A stretch of 64,000 nucleotides of DNA from Streptomyces rubiginosohelvolus (GTDB taxonomy: Bacteria > Actinomycetota > Actinomycetes > Streptomycetales > Streptomycetaceae). This document shows positions 1 through 7,819 of this stretch, one piece after another. The stretch is from contig NZ_BMTW01000001.1 in assembly GCF_014649875.1 (NCBI RefSeq), positions 1,116,001 through 1,180,000 of the forward strand, given 5' to 3'. The notes beneath the pieces were generated by a model. That model worked only from the letters and a program-made list of their open reading frames with translations, searched no databases and was not told where the DNA came from. The position numbers and the translations under genes were made by a program. Each line of letters begins with the position of its first letter. The stretch's first letter is position 1.

Positions 1-511
1 TCGTACCGGCGTCGAACGAGGCCCGTCCGTCGAACGCTCCCCACGCGACCGCCGTGCCGACGACCGCGTACACGACACCCGCGGCGAACGAGACGACGGC
101 CACCACCAGCGCCTTCGCCGCCTGGACCCGATGGCGCCGGGGCACCCACAGCAGCGATGCCCGCACACTCCCCGTCGCGTACTCGGAGGTCACCGCGACC
201 GTCGCCAGGATCACGACAGCGAACTGGGCGAGGACGGCGGAGGAGGCCACCGCGTTGCCGGCGGGTTCCACCGGATGATCGTTGATGCGGGCGATCGAGG
301 CGTAGTAGAAGGTGAAGACCCCGGTGATCACCAGGCCCGCGAGGAGGCAGAGGTAGGGGGACCGGACCGACCACAGCTTGGTCCACTCACAGGCGACGGC
401 CCCGGCGAAGCCACCAGGTGTGCCACCGCCCGGTGTGCCTGGGTCGGGTGTGCCGCGTACAGCTCGGAGTGCATCCGTCCGTCGGCCGGAGGTCGTCGTC
501 GGCTCGGTCAT
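1..511 (-). CDS. ABC-2 type transporter permease (partial, cut by left window edge)
   Basis: This is the N-terminal ~170 residues of a membrane permease; the rest lies left of the window. The translation has a Gly/Pro/Thr-rich leader of ~35 residues, then the segment EWTKLWSVRSPY, which resembles the conserved N-terminus of actinobacterial ABC-2 permeases, followed by hydrophobic stretches (LCLLAGLVITGVFTFYYA, then LAQFAVVILATVAV). The ATG at 511 overlaps the TGA of the upstream ATPase gene as ATGA, so the two are translationally coupled and should form one exporter. The substrate cannot be told from sequence. Drug or peptide export is the usual role of the family, and that is inference here. 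Confidence 0.8.
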   Translation of the reverse strand, partial: MTEPTTTSGRRTDALRAVRGTPDPGTPGGGTPGGFAGAVACEWTKLWSVRSPYLCLLAGLVITGVFTFYYASIARINDHPVEPAGNAVASSAVLAQFAVVILATVAVTSEYATGSVRASLLWVPRRHRVQAAKALVVAVVSFAAGVVYAVVGTAVAWGAFDGRASFDAGT

Positions 512-1485
512 GGGGCTTCTCCCTGGTGCTGCGCCACGGTCGCGCCCGGCGTTCCCGCGGTGCTGCCGCTGCCGCCGGTGGCGTACTCGACACTGCGCGC
601 CGTCAGATCCATGTACGCCTCCTCCAGCGAGACCCGTACGTCGCTCAGCCGGTGCAGGCGGACCCGGCAGTGGTGGGCCAGGTCGCCGATCTCGGCGGCG
701 GTGCGGCCCTCGACGGTGAGTTCGCCGGACTCGGTCGTCCCGACGCTCACCCCTTCGGCCGCCATCAGGCGACGGACCAGCGTCGCCCGTTCCCCGGGGT
801 CGGGCACCACGGCCCGCGCCGACGCAGGAGACGCGGCGGCGAGGAACTCCGCCATGGAGGTGTCGCTCAGCAGCCGGCCCCGCCCGATCACGACGAGGTG
901 ATCGGCCGTCAGCTGCATCTCGCTCATGAGGTGGCTGGAGAGGAACACCGTGCGCCCTTCCGCCGCCTGGTTTCGGACGAGCCGGCGGATCCAGCGCACC
1001 CCGTCCGGGTCGAGGCCGTTGACCGGCTCGTCCAGGACGAGCACCGGCGGGTCGCCGAGCAGCGCGCCCGCCACCCCGAGCCGCCCGCTCATGCCGAGCG
1101 AGTACGTGCCCGCCGGGCGGCGGGCCGCCTTTGCCAGGCCCACCGCCTCCAGCACCTCGTCCACGCGGCGCACCGGGATGCCGTTGGCCCGGGCCTGGGC
1201 GACGAGGTGCGTGCGGCCTGAGCGGGCCGGGTGCACGGCCCGGGCGTCGAGCATCGCGCCGACCGCGCGCAAGGGGCGGCGCAGGCTCGCGTACGGCAGG
1301 CCGGCGATCAGGGCTCGCCCCCGGGTGGGGTGGTCCAGGCCCAGGATCATGCGCATCGTGGTGGACTTCCCGGCCCCGTTGGGACCGAGGAAGCCGGTCA
1401 CGCGACCGGCCTTGATGTCGCAGGTCAGCCCGTCCACGGCGACGGTTTCGCCGTAACGCTTCGTGAGTCCTCGGAGGGTGATCAC
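508..1485 (-). CDS. ABC transporter ATP-binding protein (ABC-2 exporter ATPase)
   Basis: A 325-residue cytoplasmic ATPase that would energise the permease encoded just downstream. Walker A is GPNGAGKST near residue 34. The signature region reads YSLGMSGRLGVA instead of LSGGQ, as in BcrA/DrrA-like exporters. Walker B is VLVLDEP, followed by NGLDPDG and the H-loop SSH. About 100 residues follow the nucleotide-binding domain, which fits the DrrA-like subfamily. The start is a GTG at 1485 with AAGGACC just upstream. The gene runs divergently from the response regulator at 1738, so that regulator may control the exporter; this is inference, as no binding site was found. Confidence 0.9.
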   Translation of the reverse strand: MITLRGLTKRYGETVAVDGLTCDIKAGRVTGFLGPNGAGKSTTMRMILGLDHPTRGRALIAGLPYASLRRPLRAVGAMLDARAVHPARSGRTHLVAQARANGIPVRRVDEVLEAVGLAKAARRPAGTYSLGMSGRLGVAGALLGDPPVLVLDEPVNGLDPDGVRWIRRLVRNQAAEGRTVFLSSHLMSEMQLTADHLVVIGRGRLLSDTSMAEFLAAASPASARAVVPDPGERATLVRRLMAAEGVSVGTTESGELTVEGRTAAEIGDLAHHCRVRLHRLSDVRVSLEEAYMDLTARSVEYATGGSGSTAGTPGATVAQHQGEAP

Positions 1486-1737
1486 AGAGGTCCTTCGTTG
1501 GTCTGCCGGGTCGCGTCCGGTCTCTTTCGGTCGTCTACGGAAGCGACGCTAGGAGCCCACGACACCCGCGCCCATCGGCCGGACGGCAGCGGTGTCCTGC
1601 CTTTCGTCGGGGGTGTGCTCCACCACGGGGCGGATCTGCGGGGATTCCGGTTCGCACGGTGATGCGCCGGCCGTACGCTCCCCGGGGGAAAGCGGGCGGC
1701 GTGGAAGGTCGGGGGCAGGCGAGTGGAGGGCGGAGAG

Positions 1738-2412
1738 ATGACGTCGGGCAGCCGACCGGTCCGGGTCCTGGTGGCCGACGACGAGGCCCTGGTCCGGGCG
1801 GGCGTACGGGCCATCCTGGCCAGGGACCCGCAGGTCGAGGTGGTCGCCGAGGCCGCGGACGGCCACGAGGCCATCGCTCTCGTACGACGACACCGTCCGG
1901 ATGTCGTCCTGTTGGACATCCAGATGCCCGGCCTGGACGGTCTGACGGCGGTGACCCGGCTCCACCGGGAACCGGCGCCGGTCGGCGTGATCATGCTGAC
2001 GACCTTCGGCCAGGACGCGTACGTCACCCGCGCCCTGGAGGAAGGCGCCGACGGTTTCCTGCTGAAGGCGGACGACCCTAGGGAACTGCTCAACGGGGTC
2101 CGGGCCGTGGGGGCGGGCGGTGCCTATCTGTCACCGCGGGTCGCCGGGCGGGTGATCGCCGGGATGCGCGCCCACCGGGCGGCCCATCCCCACCGCCCGC
2201 TGGAGCGGCTCACGGAACGGGAGCACGAGGTCCTGGCCGGAATCGGGGCGGGGCTGTCCAACGCGGAGATCGCAGGAAGGCTGCATCTTGTCGAGGGCAC
2301 GGTGAAGGCCCATGTCAGCTCGGTGCTCGCCAAGTTGGGCGTACGCAACCGGGTGGAGGCGGCCATCGCCGCCCATGAAGCGGGCCTGCTCGCCCCGCCG
2401 GACCGCCGCTGA
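1738..2412 (+). CDS. LuxR/NarL-family two-component response regulator
   Basis: A 224-residue response regulator. The receiver domain (about residues 8-125) shows the acidic pair in VADDEA, the phospho-acceptor Asp in VVLLDIQMP, the Thr in MLTTF and the Lys in FLLKADD. A LuxR-type helix-turn-helix occupies about residues 155-215 (LTEREHEVLAGIGAGLSNAEIAGRL, split by the recognition helix VEGTVKAHVSSVLAKL). I chose the ATG at 1738 because GGAGGGCGGAGAG lies immediately upstream; an in-frame GTG at 1723 is possible but has no clear ribosome site. No histidine kinase is adjacent. It may be beyond the window or encoded elsewhere. The divergent ABC exporter is a plausible target. Confidence 0.9.
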   Translation: MTSGSRPVRVLVADDEALVRAGVRAILARDPQVEVVAEAADGHEAIALVRRHRPDVVLLDIQMPGLDGLTAVTRLHREPAPVGVIMLTTFGQDAYVTRALEEGADGFLLKADDPRELLNGVRAVGAGGAYLSPRVAGRVIAGMRAHRAAHPHRPLERLTEREHEVLAGIGAGLSNAEIAGRLHLVEGTVKAHVSSVLAKLGVRNRVEAAIAAHEAGLLAPPDRR

Positions 2413-2468
2413 CCCCGTTCACCACTGGTCCGGATCGCCCTTGGCCCGGCCCGGACCCGCCGTCCCCC

Positions 2469-2939
2469 TCAGCCGTGCAGCGTCGCGTTGCTGTAGACGT
2501 ACAGGCCGATCACCCCGACGACGCAGATGACGATCACCCACGAGCCGAGCCCGGTGTGCCGCCCCCTGCCCTTGCGGCGCGCGGTCCTTCCCGGTCGGCG
2601 GGACCGGCCGGACCCGGGGGCCGCCCCGCCCCGCGGGACCCGCTCCGCGTCGGACGCCGCCTCGGCCAGCAGGCGGCGGCAGGCTGCGGCGAGTACGGCC
2701 GTACCGGCGGAGAGGGGCACCACGGCCTCCGAGCGTGCCGGGGCGGTGGTGCCGCCGTCCAGGATGCGGCCGGCGCGTACGAGGATCTCGTCCCGGCCGC
2801 CCGCCGGAGCGAGGCTGATCCAGCGCCGTACGTGCTCGCCCCGGATGACCATCCCCCCGGACCGCTCCCGGTACACGGTGTGCTCACGCCACAGCACGCC
2901 CGCCAATTCCGTAGCGGTGTCGCGCAGTTGTGCCCCCAC
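2469..2939 (-). CDS. Hypothetical protein with one C-terminal membrane anchor
   Basis: A 156-residue protein of unknown function. The N-terminal ~90 residues are soluble and rich in charged residues and Trp (VLWREHTVYRE, RRWISLAPAGG). A Gly/Arg/Pro-rich linker follows, and the last ~22 residues form one transmembrane helix (WVIVICVVGVIGLYVYSN), giving a tail-anchored layout. The GTG start at 2939 is chosen because GGAGG lies about 6 bases upstream. A longer reading in the same frame runs into the NodB deacetylase region and is rejected as a high-GC open frame. I recognise no domain. Confidence 0.65.
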   Translation of the reverse strand: MGAQLRDTATELAGVLWREHTVYRERSGGMVIRGEHVRRWISLAPAGGRDEILVRAGRILDGGTTAPARSEAVVPLSAGTAVLAAACRRLLAEAASDAERVPRGGAAPGSGRSRRPGRTARRKGRGRHTGLGSWVIVICVVGVIGLYVYSNATLHG

Positions 2940-3043
2940 GATTCCTCCCCCTCCGCCTCCCGGCGAATCGAACAAGCATCGCACTCTACTGGCGTGTGCA
3001 GATTCTGTGTTCGCGCGGGGGCAGCCGAATCGCGGAGACTCGC

Positions 3044-3814
3044 TCAGCGCACGGGGAAGCCGAAGGTGTAGCCCTGTTCCCGCAGCCAGGGCAGGACCTC
3101 GCGCAGGGCCGCCACGGTCTCGGAGCGTTCGCCGCCCGCGTCGTGGAAGAGGACGGTCGGGCCGCCCGCGATCTCGCGCTTGACGGTGGCGACCATCGTG
3201 TCCGCGCCGGGGTGTTCGAAGTCCTTGGTGTCGACGTTCCAGCCGAGCGGCCGCATCCCGTGGGACGCGGCGAGCTGCCGGCTGTACGGGGTGAAGGCAC
3301 CGCCCGGCGCCCGGTAGTACTGCGAGCGGACGCCCCCGGACGCCTTGGTGATCATGCGCTCGGCGTCCAGGATCTGCTGGGACTGGTAGGCCTCGGACTT
3401 GGTGTCCATGGTGGTGTCGTGCGAAACGGTGTGGTTGCACAGCCGGTGGCCGTCCGCCACGACCTTCTTGACCAGGTCCGGGTAGGCCTCGGCCTGGGTG
3501 CCCACCATGCAGAAGGTGGCCTTCACGCCTTCGTCCTTCAGCAGGCGCAGCACCTGCGGCGTCCAGACCGGGTCCGGTCCGTCGTCGATGGTGATGTTGA
3601 CGCCCCGCGGGCCGGCCTCCGAGGCGTGCGCGATCTCCGCCGCCACCTTCTTGACCGGCCGTTCCGCGGCGGCCGCCGCGGAGTCGCCGCCCTTCGACGG
3701 CCTGGTGGGGTCGGCCTGGGCGGTCCACACCGAGGCGGCGGCGGCCAGCGCCGTCACGCCGAGCGCCGCCGCGAGGAGCCTGCCGTGCCAGGCCCGTCCC
3801 TTGTGCTTCGCCAT
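3044..3814 (-). CDS. Secreted polysaccharide deacetylase (NodB/CE4 family)
   Basis: A 256-residue carbohydrate esterase that would de-N-acetylate chitin, peptidoglycan or a related polysaccharide outside the cell. It starts with a signal peptide (MAKHKGRAWHGRLLAAALGV then an Ala-rich core ending near WTAQA). The NodB motifs are in order: TIDDGPDP (the catalytic and metal Asp pair), NHTVSHDT (the metal-binding H-x3-H), RAPGG, WNVD, and the C-terminal LFHDAGG. All key residues are present, so it should be active. The ATG at 3814 is chosen because it directly precedes the signal peptide; an in-frame upstream start would bury the signal. It appears monocistronic. Confidence 0.92.
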   Translation of the reverse strand: MAKHKGRAWHGRLLAAALGVTALAAAASVWTAQADPTRPSKGGDSAAAAAERPVKKVAAEIAHASEAGPRGVNITIDDGPDPVWTPQVLRLLKDEGVKATFCMVGTQAEAYPDLVKKVVADGHRLCNHTVSHDTTMDTKSEAYQSQQILDAERMITKASGGVRSQYYRAPGGAFTPYSRQLAASHGMRPLGWNVDTKDFEHPGADTMVATVKREIAGGPTVLFHDAGGERSETVAALREVLPWLREQGYTFGFPVR

Positions 3815-3991
3815 GTCCGCCCGCCCCTTTTGCCGTGTCCACCCGATGCCGTGCACCCATCCAGACATGCGAACGCCGGGGCGGGATCCCTCGGTTACCG
3901 AGCGCGGACATATCTGCGGGCAAGCGGCGACAAACGGCGGTGTTCCGCGACGGGGGGCAGGGGGCGGTGATCAGGGGGCGGGGATCAGGTG

Positions 3992-4207
3992 TCAGCGGGC
4001 GCTGTCCTCCGCGAGCGTGTGCGCCACCAGCGCGTTGGCGTGCCCGTGGCCCAGGCCGTGTTCGGACTTGAGCCAGCCCACCAGGTCCATGTGCTTCGTC
4101 AGAGGGGAGGTCCGGATGAGGTCCTTCCACTCGGCGACCGGGCGGCCGTACTTCTTCTCGATCGAAGGGAAGTAACTGGCAGGGCCCTTCACGGCGTTGT
4201 CGGTCAT
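3992..4207 (-). CDS. DUF4287 domain protein
   Basis: A 71-residue soluble protein made almost entirely of one DUF4287-like domain: the block KGPASYFPSIEKKYGRP followed by a Trp and LTKHMDLVGWLK, then a His-rich helix ending in NALVAHTL. The family is widespread in actinobacteria and has no established biochemical role. The ATG at 4207 gives the usual N-terminus of this family. No partner gene overlaps it; it sits alone between the deacetylase and the CocE-like hydrolase, all on the same strand. Confidence 0.8.
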   Translation of the reverse strand: MTDNAVKGPASYFPSIEKKYGRPVAEWKDLIRTSPLTKHMDLVGWLKSEHGLGHGHANALVAHTLAEDSAR

Positions 4208-4313
4208 GGTGCATCCCGTCTGTTGGGTGGGGGCGGGGCCCGGCGGGCGCCTTCCCCCCGTCCGGTCGGTGTCGCGGTTATGACCGGCGGGGGGCGGCGA
4301 AATCATCGGTCGA

Positions 4314-6146
4314 TCAGAGGGCGTTTTTCGTCCGGTCCTCCGGGGCCGGGAGCGTGAACGTCGGCTTCCCCGTCGGGAGTCGGGTCGTGTACGCGCTGAT
4401 GTACGTGTCCAGGTACGGTGCGCGCTCACCGGCCGTGGGCGTGTCGTCGGACGGGTCGTCCAGCGCCAGGTCGAGCCGTGCGTTCGTGATCCGTACGGTC
4501 TGCCGCGACGGAGTGTCGAGCCAGTCGCCGGTCCCGATCGTGCCGATCTCCACGGCCAGCGTGTGGCCCGCGTCCAGGGTCCAGTCGGCCGACTTGAGGT
4601 CGAGGGCCGGCCGGTCCGCGTCCAGGCGGGAGACCTGCTCGTCGAACATCACGGCCTTGCCGTCCTCGGCGACGTCGTACAGCTTGACCATCACGTTCCC
4701 CTCGCCCTCGGCCGTCATCGAGATCCGCGGGGTGCCGGTGATCCGGGTGGGCCGGTCCAGCGGCCGGGAGCGTACGACGTAGCTCGCTCCGGGCGTCTTG
4801 CCGGGCTTCTTCACGGACGCATCGCCGGACGCCTCGCCGGACTTCCCGCTCGCCGAAGGGGCCTTGCCGCTGTCCACGTAGACGCCGTCGCCCAGCGGCA
4901 CGGTCACCGAACGGTCCGTCTCCGGCCAGGTCTTCTGGGCACGCCAGGCGCCGGTGGAGTCCTGGATCGCGTACGGCGGGTGGGCGGCCGTCGGCTTCTC
5001 GCCCTTGAGGTACTGGTCGTAGAACGACATCGTCTCCTCGAACCAGCCCGCCCGGCCCATCTCCAGGCGCCCCTTCTCGTCCTTCTCGTTGCCCCGCACG
5101 TGGTCCCACGGGCCGAGCCAACCGCGCTTCGGGCCTTGGTGGTTGGCCAGGAACTCCCTCATCCCCTCCGGCTTCGTGTTCGACTCGGTGAAGCCCTGGG
5201 TGAAGAACAGCGGGGTGTCGGTACCCTCGGCCTTCTCCGACTGGTCGCGTTCGGTCCAGTACGGGTCGGCCGGGTCGGCGACGCGGTAGCCGTCCGAGTT
5301 CTCCACGAAGCACTCCGGGTGCTTCTTCTCGTAGTCGGCGTTGGCCCGGTAGCGAGCGTCGTCGTCCTTCATCCCGGGCATCGCGGCGATGGCGTTGTAC
5401 GTGGTGGCGGTGGCGACGGCGTTCGGGCGCGGCACGCCGTTGGAGTGGATGAGGCGGTACGCGTCCCACACGGGCTCCTGGGCCACGACTGCCTTGAGGG
5501 CGTCCCGGTCCGCGTTGTTGCCGATGAGGCCCGTGAGCGCGTCGAAGGATTTGCCGTACATCCCCACCGCCCCCGTGGACCACGGGCGGTCCGCGCTCCA
5601 GTCGATCGCGGCCTCGACGTCGGCCCGGTCGCCGGGGCCACCGAAGTCCAGGCAGCCGGTGGAGCCGCCGAAGCCGCGCGTGTCCACCATGACGAACGCG
5701 TAGCCCTTCTCGAACAGGTCGGTGCCCTTCATGAAGTCCTGGAAGCGTGCCGAGGGGCCGGAGCGTTCGTGGCCCTCGGGGACGATCTCCCCGGCGTGCC
5801 CGAAGTACGCGCCCGCCGAGAGGATCACCGGCACCTTCTCGCCCTCGGCCAGGCCCTCCGGCAGCAGGACGTCGGCGTGCAGCTCGGTGTCCGAGCCGTC
5901 GGACGAGGGGAAGTAGTGCTGGGTCCAGACCGCTCCCTCGGGGACCCGGTCGTTCTCCCCGTGCGTGACGCCGTCCGTCGCGGTCGCGATGGCCGCCCTG
6001 TTCCCGGCCTCCTGCGGGGCCGCGGCGGCGGCGGGGGTCGCCGGGGCGACGAGGGTGACCGTCAGCGCGAGGGCGGTGACGAGTCCGGCGGCGGCCAGCT
6101 GGGCCGCCCGGTTCGTGGGTCGGGACGTCGTTCGGCGGGGCTTCAC
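4314..6146 (-). CDS. Secreted CocE/NonD-family (Xaa-Pro dipeptidyl-peptidase-like) alpha/beta hydrolase
   Basis: A 610-residue exported serine hydrolase. Residues 1-43 are a Sec-type signal peptide (LAAAGLVTALALTVTLVAP, cleavage near AAAA). The peptidase S15 fold follows, with the oxyanion segment DTRGFGGSTG and the nucleophile Ser in GMYGKSFDALTG. The His is in GPWDHVRG. The acidic residue that PepX proteins carry in HGxxDxN appears here as QGFTESN, so Glu may stand in for Asp. The C-terminal ~200 residues form the jelly-roll domain typical of S15 enzymes. The GTG at 6146 has GGGAGG about 6 bases upstream. The substrate (peptide or ester) is not predictable. Confidence 0.88.
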   Translation of the reverse strand: MKPRRTTSRPTNRAAQLAAAGLVTALALTVTLVAPATPAAAAAPQEAGNRAAIATATDGVTHGENDRVPEGAVWTQHYFPSSDGSDTELHADVLLPEGLAEGEKVPVILSAGAYFGHAGEIVPEGHERSGPSARFQDFMKGTDLFEKGYAFVMVDTRGFGGSTGCLDFGGPGDRADVEAAIDWSADRPWSTGAVGMYGKSFDALTGLIGNNADRDALKAVVAQEPVWDAYRLIHSNGVPRPNAVATATTYNAIAAMPGMKDDDARYRANADYEKKHPECFVENSDGYRVADPADPYWTERDQSEKAEGTDTPLFFTQGFTESNTKPEGMREFLANHQGPKRGWLGPWDHVRGNEKDEKGRLEMGRAGWFEETMSFYDQYLKGEKPTAAHPPYAIQDSTGAWRAQKTWPETDRSVTVPLGDGVYVDSGKAPSASGKSGEASGDASVKKPGKTPGASYVVRSRPLDRPTRITGTPRISMTAEGEGNVMVKLYDVAEDGKAVMFDEQVSRLDADRPALDLKSADWTLDAGHTLAVEIGTIGTGDWLDTPSRQTVRITNARLDLALDDPSDDTPTAGERAPYLDTYISAYTTRLPTGKPTFTLPAPEDRTKNAL

Positions 6147-6230
6147 GTGTTCCTCCCGGATGGGGGTGGGGTGGGGTAGGTATCGGAGGGGGGTGGGGTG
6201 AGCGGGCCGGAGCCGTGGCAGGGTCCCGCT

Positions 6231-6920
6231 TCAGCGGGCCGCCGGCCCTTCCGCCCTCTTGAGCCGCTTCGCCGAACTGCGGCCCGCCCAGAGGACGACG
6301 AGCAGGCCGACGGCCAGCAGCGGATAGCCCATGGCGAGCTTCGCGAAGGCCAGCCAGCCGGTCCGGTCCTCGTCGTACAGCCACTGCTGGACGACGAACC
6401 GGGCGGCGAAGACGGCGGTCAGGGTGAGCGTGGCGATGTCGTAGGCGCGCCGCGAGGGCTTGTCCCGCAGCCAGGCCGTACCGGTCCCGTTGAGCGCGCC
6501 CCAGACGATTCCGGCCAGCGGCCTGCGTACCGCGACCGAGAGCAGGAAGACCGCGGCCAGCGCGAGGTTGGACCAGATGCCCAGCAGGAAGTAGCCCTTG
6601 GCCGAGCCCGTCTTCCAGGCGACGAACGCGGCGACCGCGACGCCGAACAGGCCGGACAGGGCGGGCTGCAGGGGCTCCCTGCGGACCAGGCGCAGCACGG
6701 TGATCGCGAGGCCGGCGGCGAGGGCGGTGACGATGGCGCCCGTCAGGCCGAACGCCGCGTTGGCGATGACGAAGGCGGTGACCGGCACCATGGTGTACAC
6801 CAGGCCGGCCGGTCCGCCCAGCTGCTCCAGCGTGGTCTGCCGCTTTCCGTGCCTTCCCTGCGTGCTGCCCGGTTCCTGCGCGTCGGGCCCGGTGCGGGAG
6901 GGGTGTACGGATGCCGTCAT
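6231..6920 (-). CDS. DUF3159 integral membrane protein
   Basis: A 229-residue membrane protein with an N-terminal soluble tail of ~35 residues and about five to six hydrophobic helices. The DUF3159 hallmarks are visible: LEQLGGPAGLVYTMVPVTAF near the N-terminus and a central FLLGIWSNLALAAVF, followed by WGALNGTG and the C-terminal LAMGYPLLAVGLLVVLWA. Family members are common in actinomycetes and have no assigned function. The ATG at 6920 is kept because the family N-terminus begins shortly after; the GGGGAG upstream is rather distant (about 14 bases). Confidence 0.85.
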   Translation of the reverse strand: MTASVHPSRTGPDAQEPGSTQGRHGKRQTTLEQLGGPAGLVYTMVPVTAFVIANAAFGLTGAIVTALAAGLAITVLRLVRREPLQPALSGLFGVAVAAFVAWKTGSAKGYFLLGIWSNLALAAVFLLSVAVRRPLAGIVWGALNGTGTAWLRDKPSRRAYDIATLTLTAVFAARFVVQQWLYDEDRTGWLAFAKLAMGYPLLAVGLLVVLWAGRSSAKRLKRAEGPAAR

Positions 6921-7055
6921 GGTGCGAGATCAACTCCCCTGTCGTCGCCCGGCGATGCGGTGGTCCCCATCGCTCCGGCGGTCTCCGTGATCGTGTGCGT
7001 AACTCCGTAACTCCAACCTGCCCGGGTCCGGGCGTCCGGCGGGATGCCGACTGTC

Positions 7056-7065
7056 ATGGATCCAT
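7056..7065. promoter_or_regulatory. Palindrome cluster upstream of the 7175 gene
   Basis: ATGGATCCAT is a perfect 10-bp palindrome flanked by GTCAT/ATGAC arms, with a second TGTCATGG copy about 20 bases later. It lies between the divergent DUF3159 gene and the two-gene AbiEii-like cassette. It could be an operator, but no regulator is adjacent. Confidence 0.3.
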
Positions 7066-7174
7066 ATGACGGATGTCATGGGCACCGCCAGGCCGACGCC
7101 CGGCGCCCTGTAGGCGATGCCCGGCGCCCGGGTATTCGTGTGCCTGTTCGCATCGGCTGCGGCATGCTGTCCCG

Positions 7175-7819
7175 GTGTACGAGAGCCATATGACCGTGCT
7201 GTGCGAGGGCGACGAACTGCGCAGGCTGGAGCGCTGGGCCGCCCTCCGGCCCGAGGTGAAGTTCACGCACATCTCGCTGGCGCGGGGCCGCACCGCCTCC
7301 CAGCCGATGCTGACGCTGCGCGGGAGCCGGCCGTCCTACGAGGACGAGCTCGCCGCCGTCCGCGAAACGAGGGCGGCGCTGGCCGGGGACGGGTTCGCCG
7401 TGGCGCGCGTGAAGGTCGAGTGCGCGCCGTGGGCGGCGGAGGTGCCGCGCGAGGACGCCGATGTCGTGGGAAGTGAACATCCGCACGGCCGACGGCACTT
7501 CGAGCACCACGTGAAGCTCCTGCTCGACGAGGCGGACGGAGACGCGGCGGACGGGAGGCGGGCCGACCTCGTCGCGGTGGCCGTACGGCACGGGGCGCAC
7601 GTCTCGTGGAACGCGCGCCGCGTACGCGCGGACGGCCGGGAGGAGCGCTTCGTCACCCAGCGCTGCCACCGGACGGGTGACCGGCGGGCCGCACTGGCGC
7701 TGGACGCGCTGCTCACGGAGCTGGCCGCGCACGGATACGACGTGGTCGACGTGGAGCGGGAGTACGTGCTCCTGGACAGCGGTCCGGAGCTGGACGAAGG
7801 ATGGTTGGAAGCGACATGA
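7175..7819 (+). CDS. Uncharacterised protein coupled to an AbiEii-like nucleotidyltransferase
   Basis: A 214-residue soluble protein that I cannot assign to a named family. It has alternating blocks suggestive of a compact alpha/beta fold: TVLCEGDELRRLERWAAL, a repeat-like EDADVVGSEHPHGRRHFEHH, then VKLLL, HVSWNARRVRADG, RFVTQRC, and a C-terminal YDVVDVEREYVLLDSG with LDEGWL at the end. The GTG at 7175 is preferred because the conserved-looking sequence begins there and the 34 codons before it read as non-coding. Its TGA overlaps the next ATG as ATGA, so the two proteins are translationally coupled. It could be an antitoxin or partner; that is inference from position. Confidence 0.72.
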   Translation: MYESHMTVLCEGDELRRLERWAALRPEVKFTHISLARGRTASQPMLTLRGSRPSYEDELAAVRETRAALAGDGFAVARVKVECAPWAAEVPREDADVVGSEHPHGRRHFEHHVKLLLDEADGDAADGRRADLVAVAVRHGAHVSWNARRVRADGREERFVTQRCHRTGDRRAALALDALLTELAAHGYDVVDVEREYVLLDSGPELDEGWLEAT

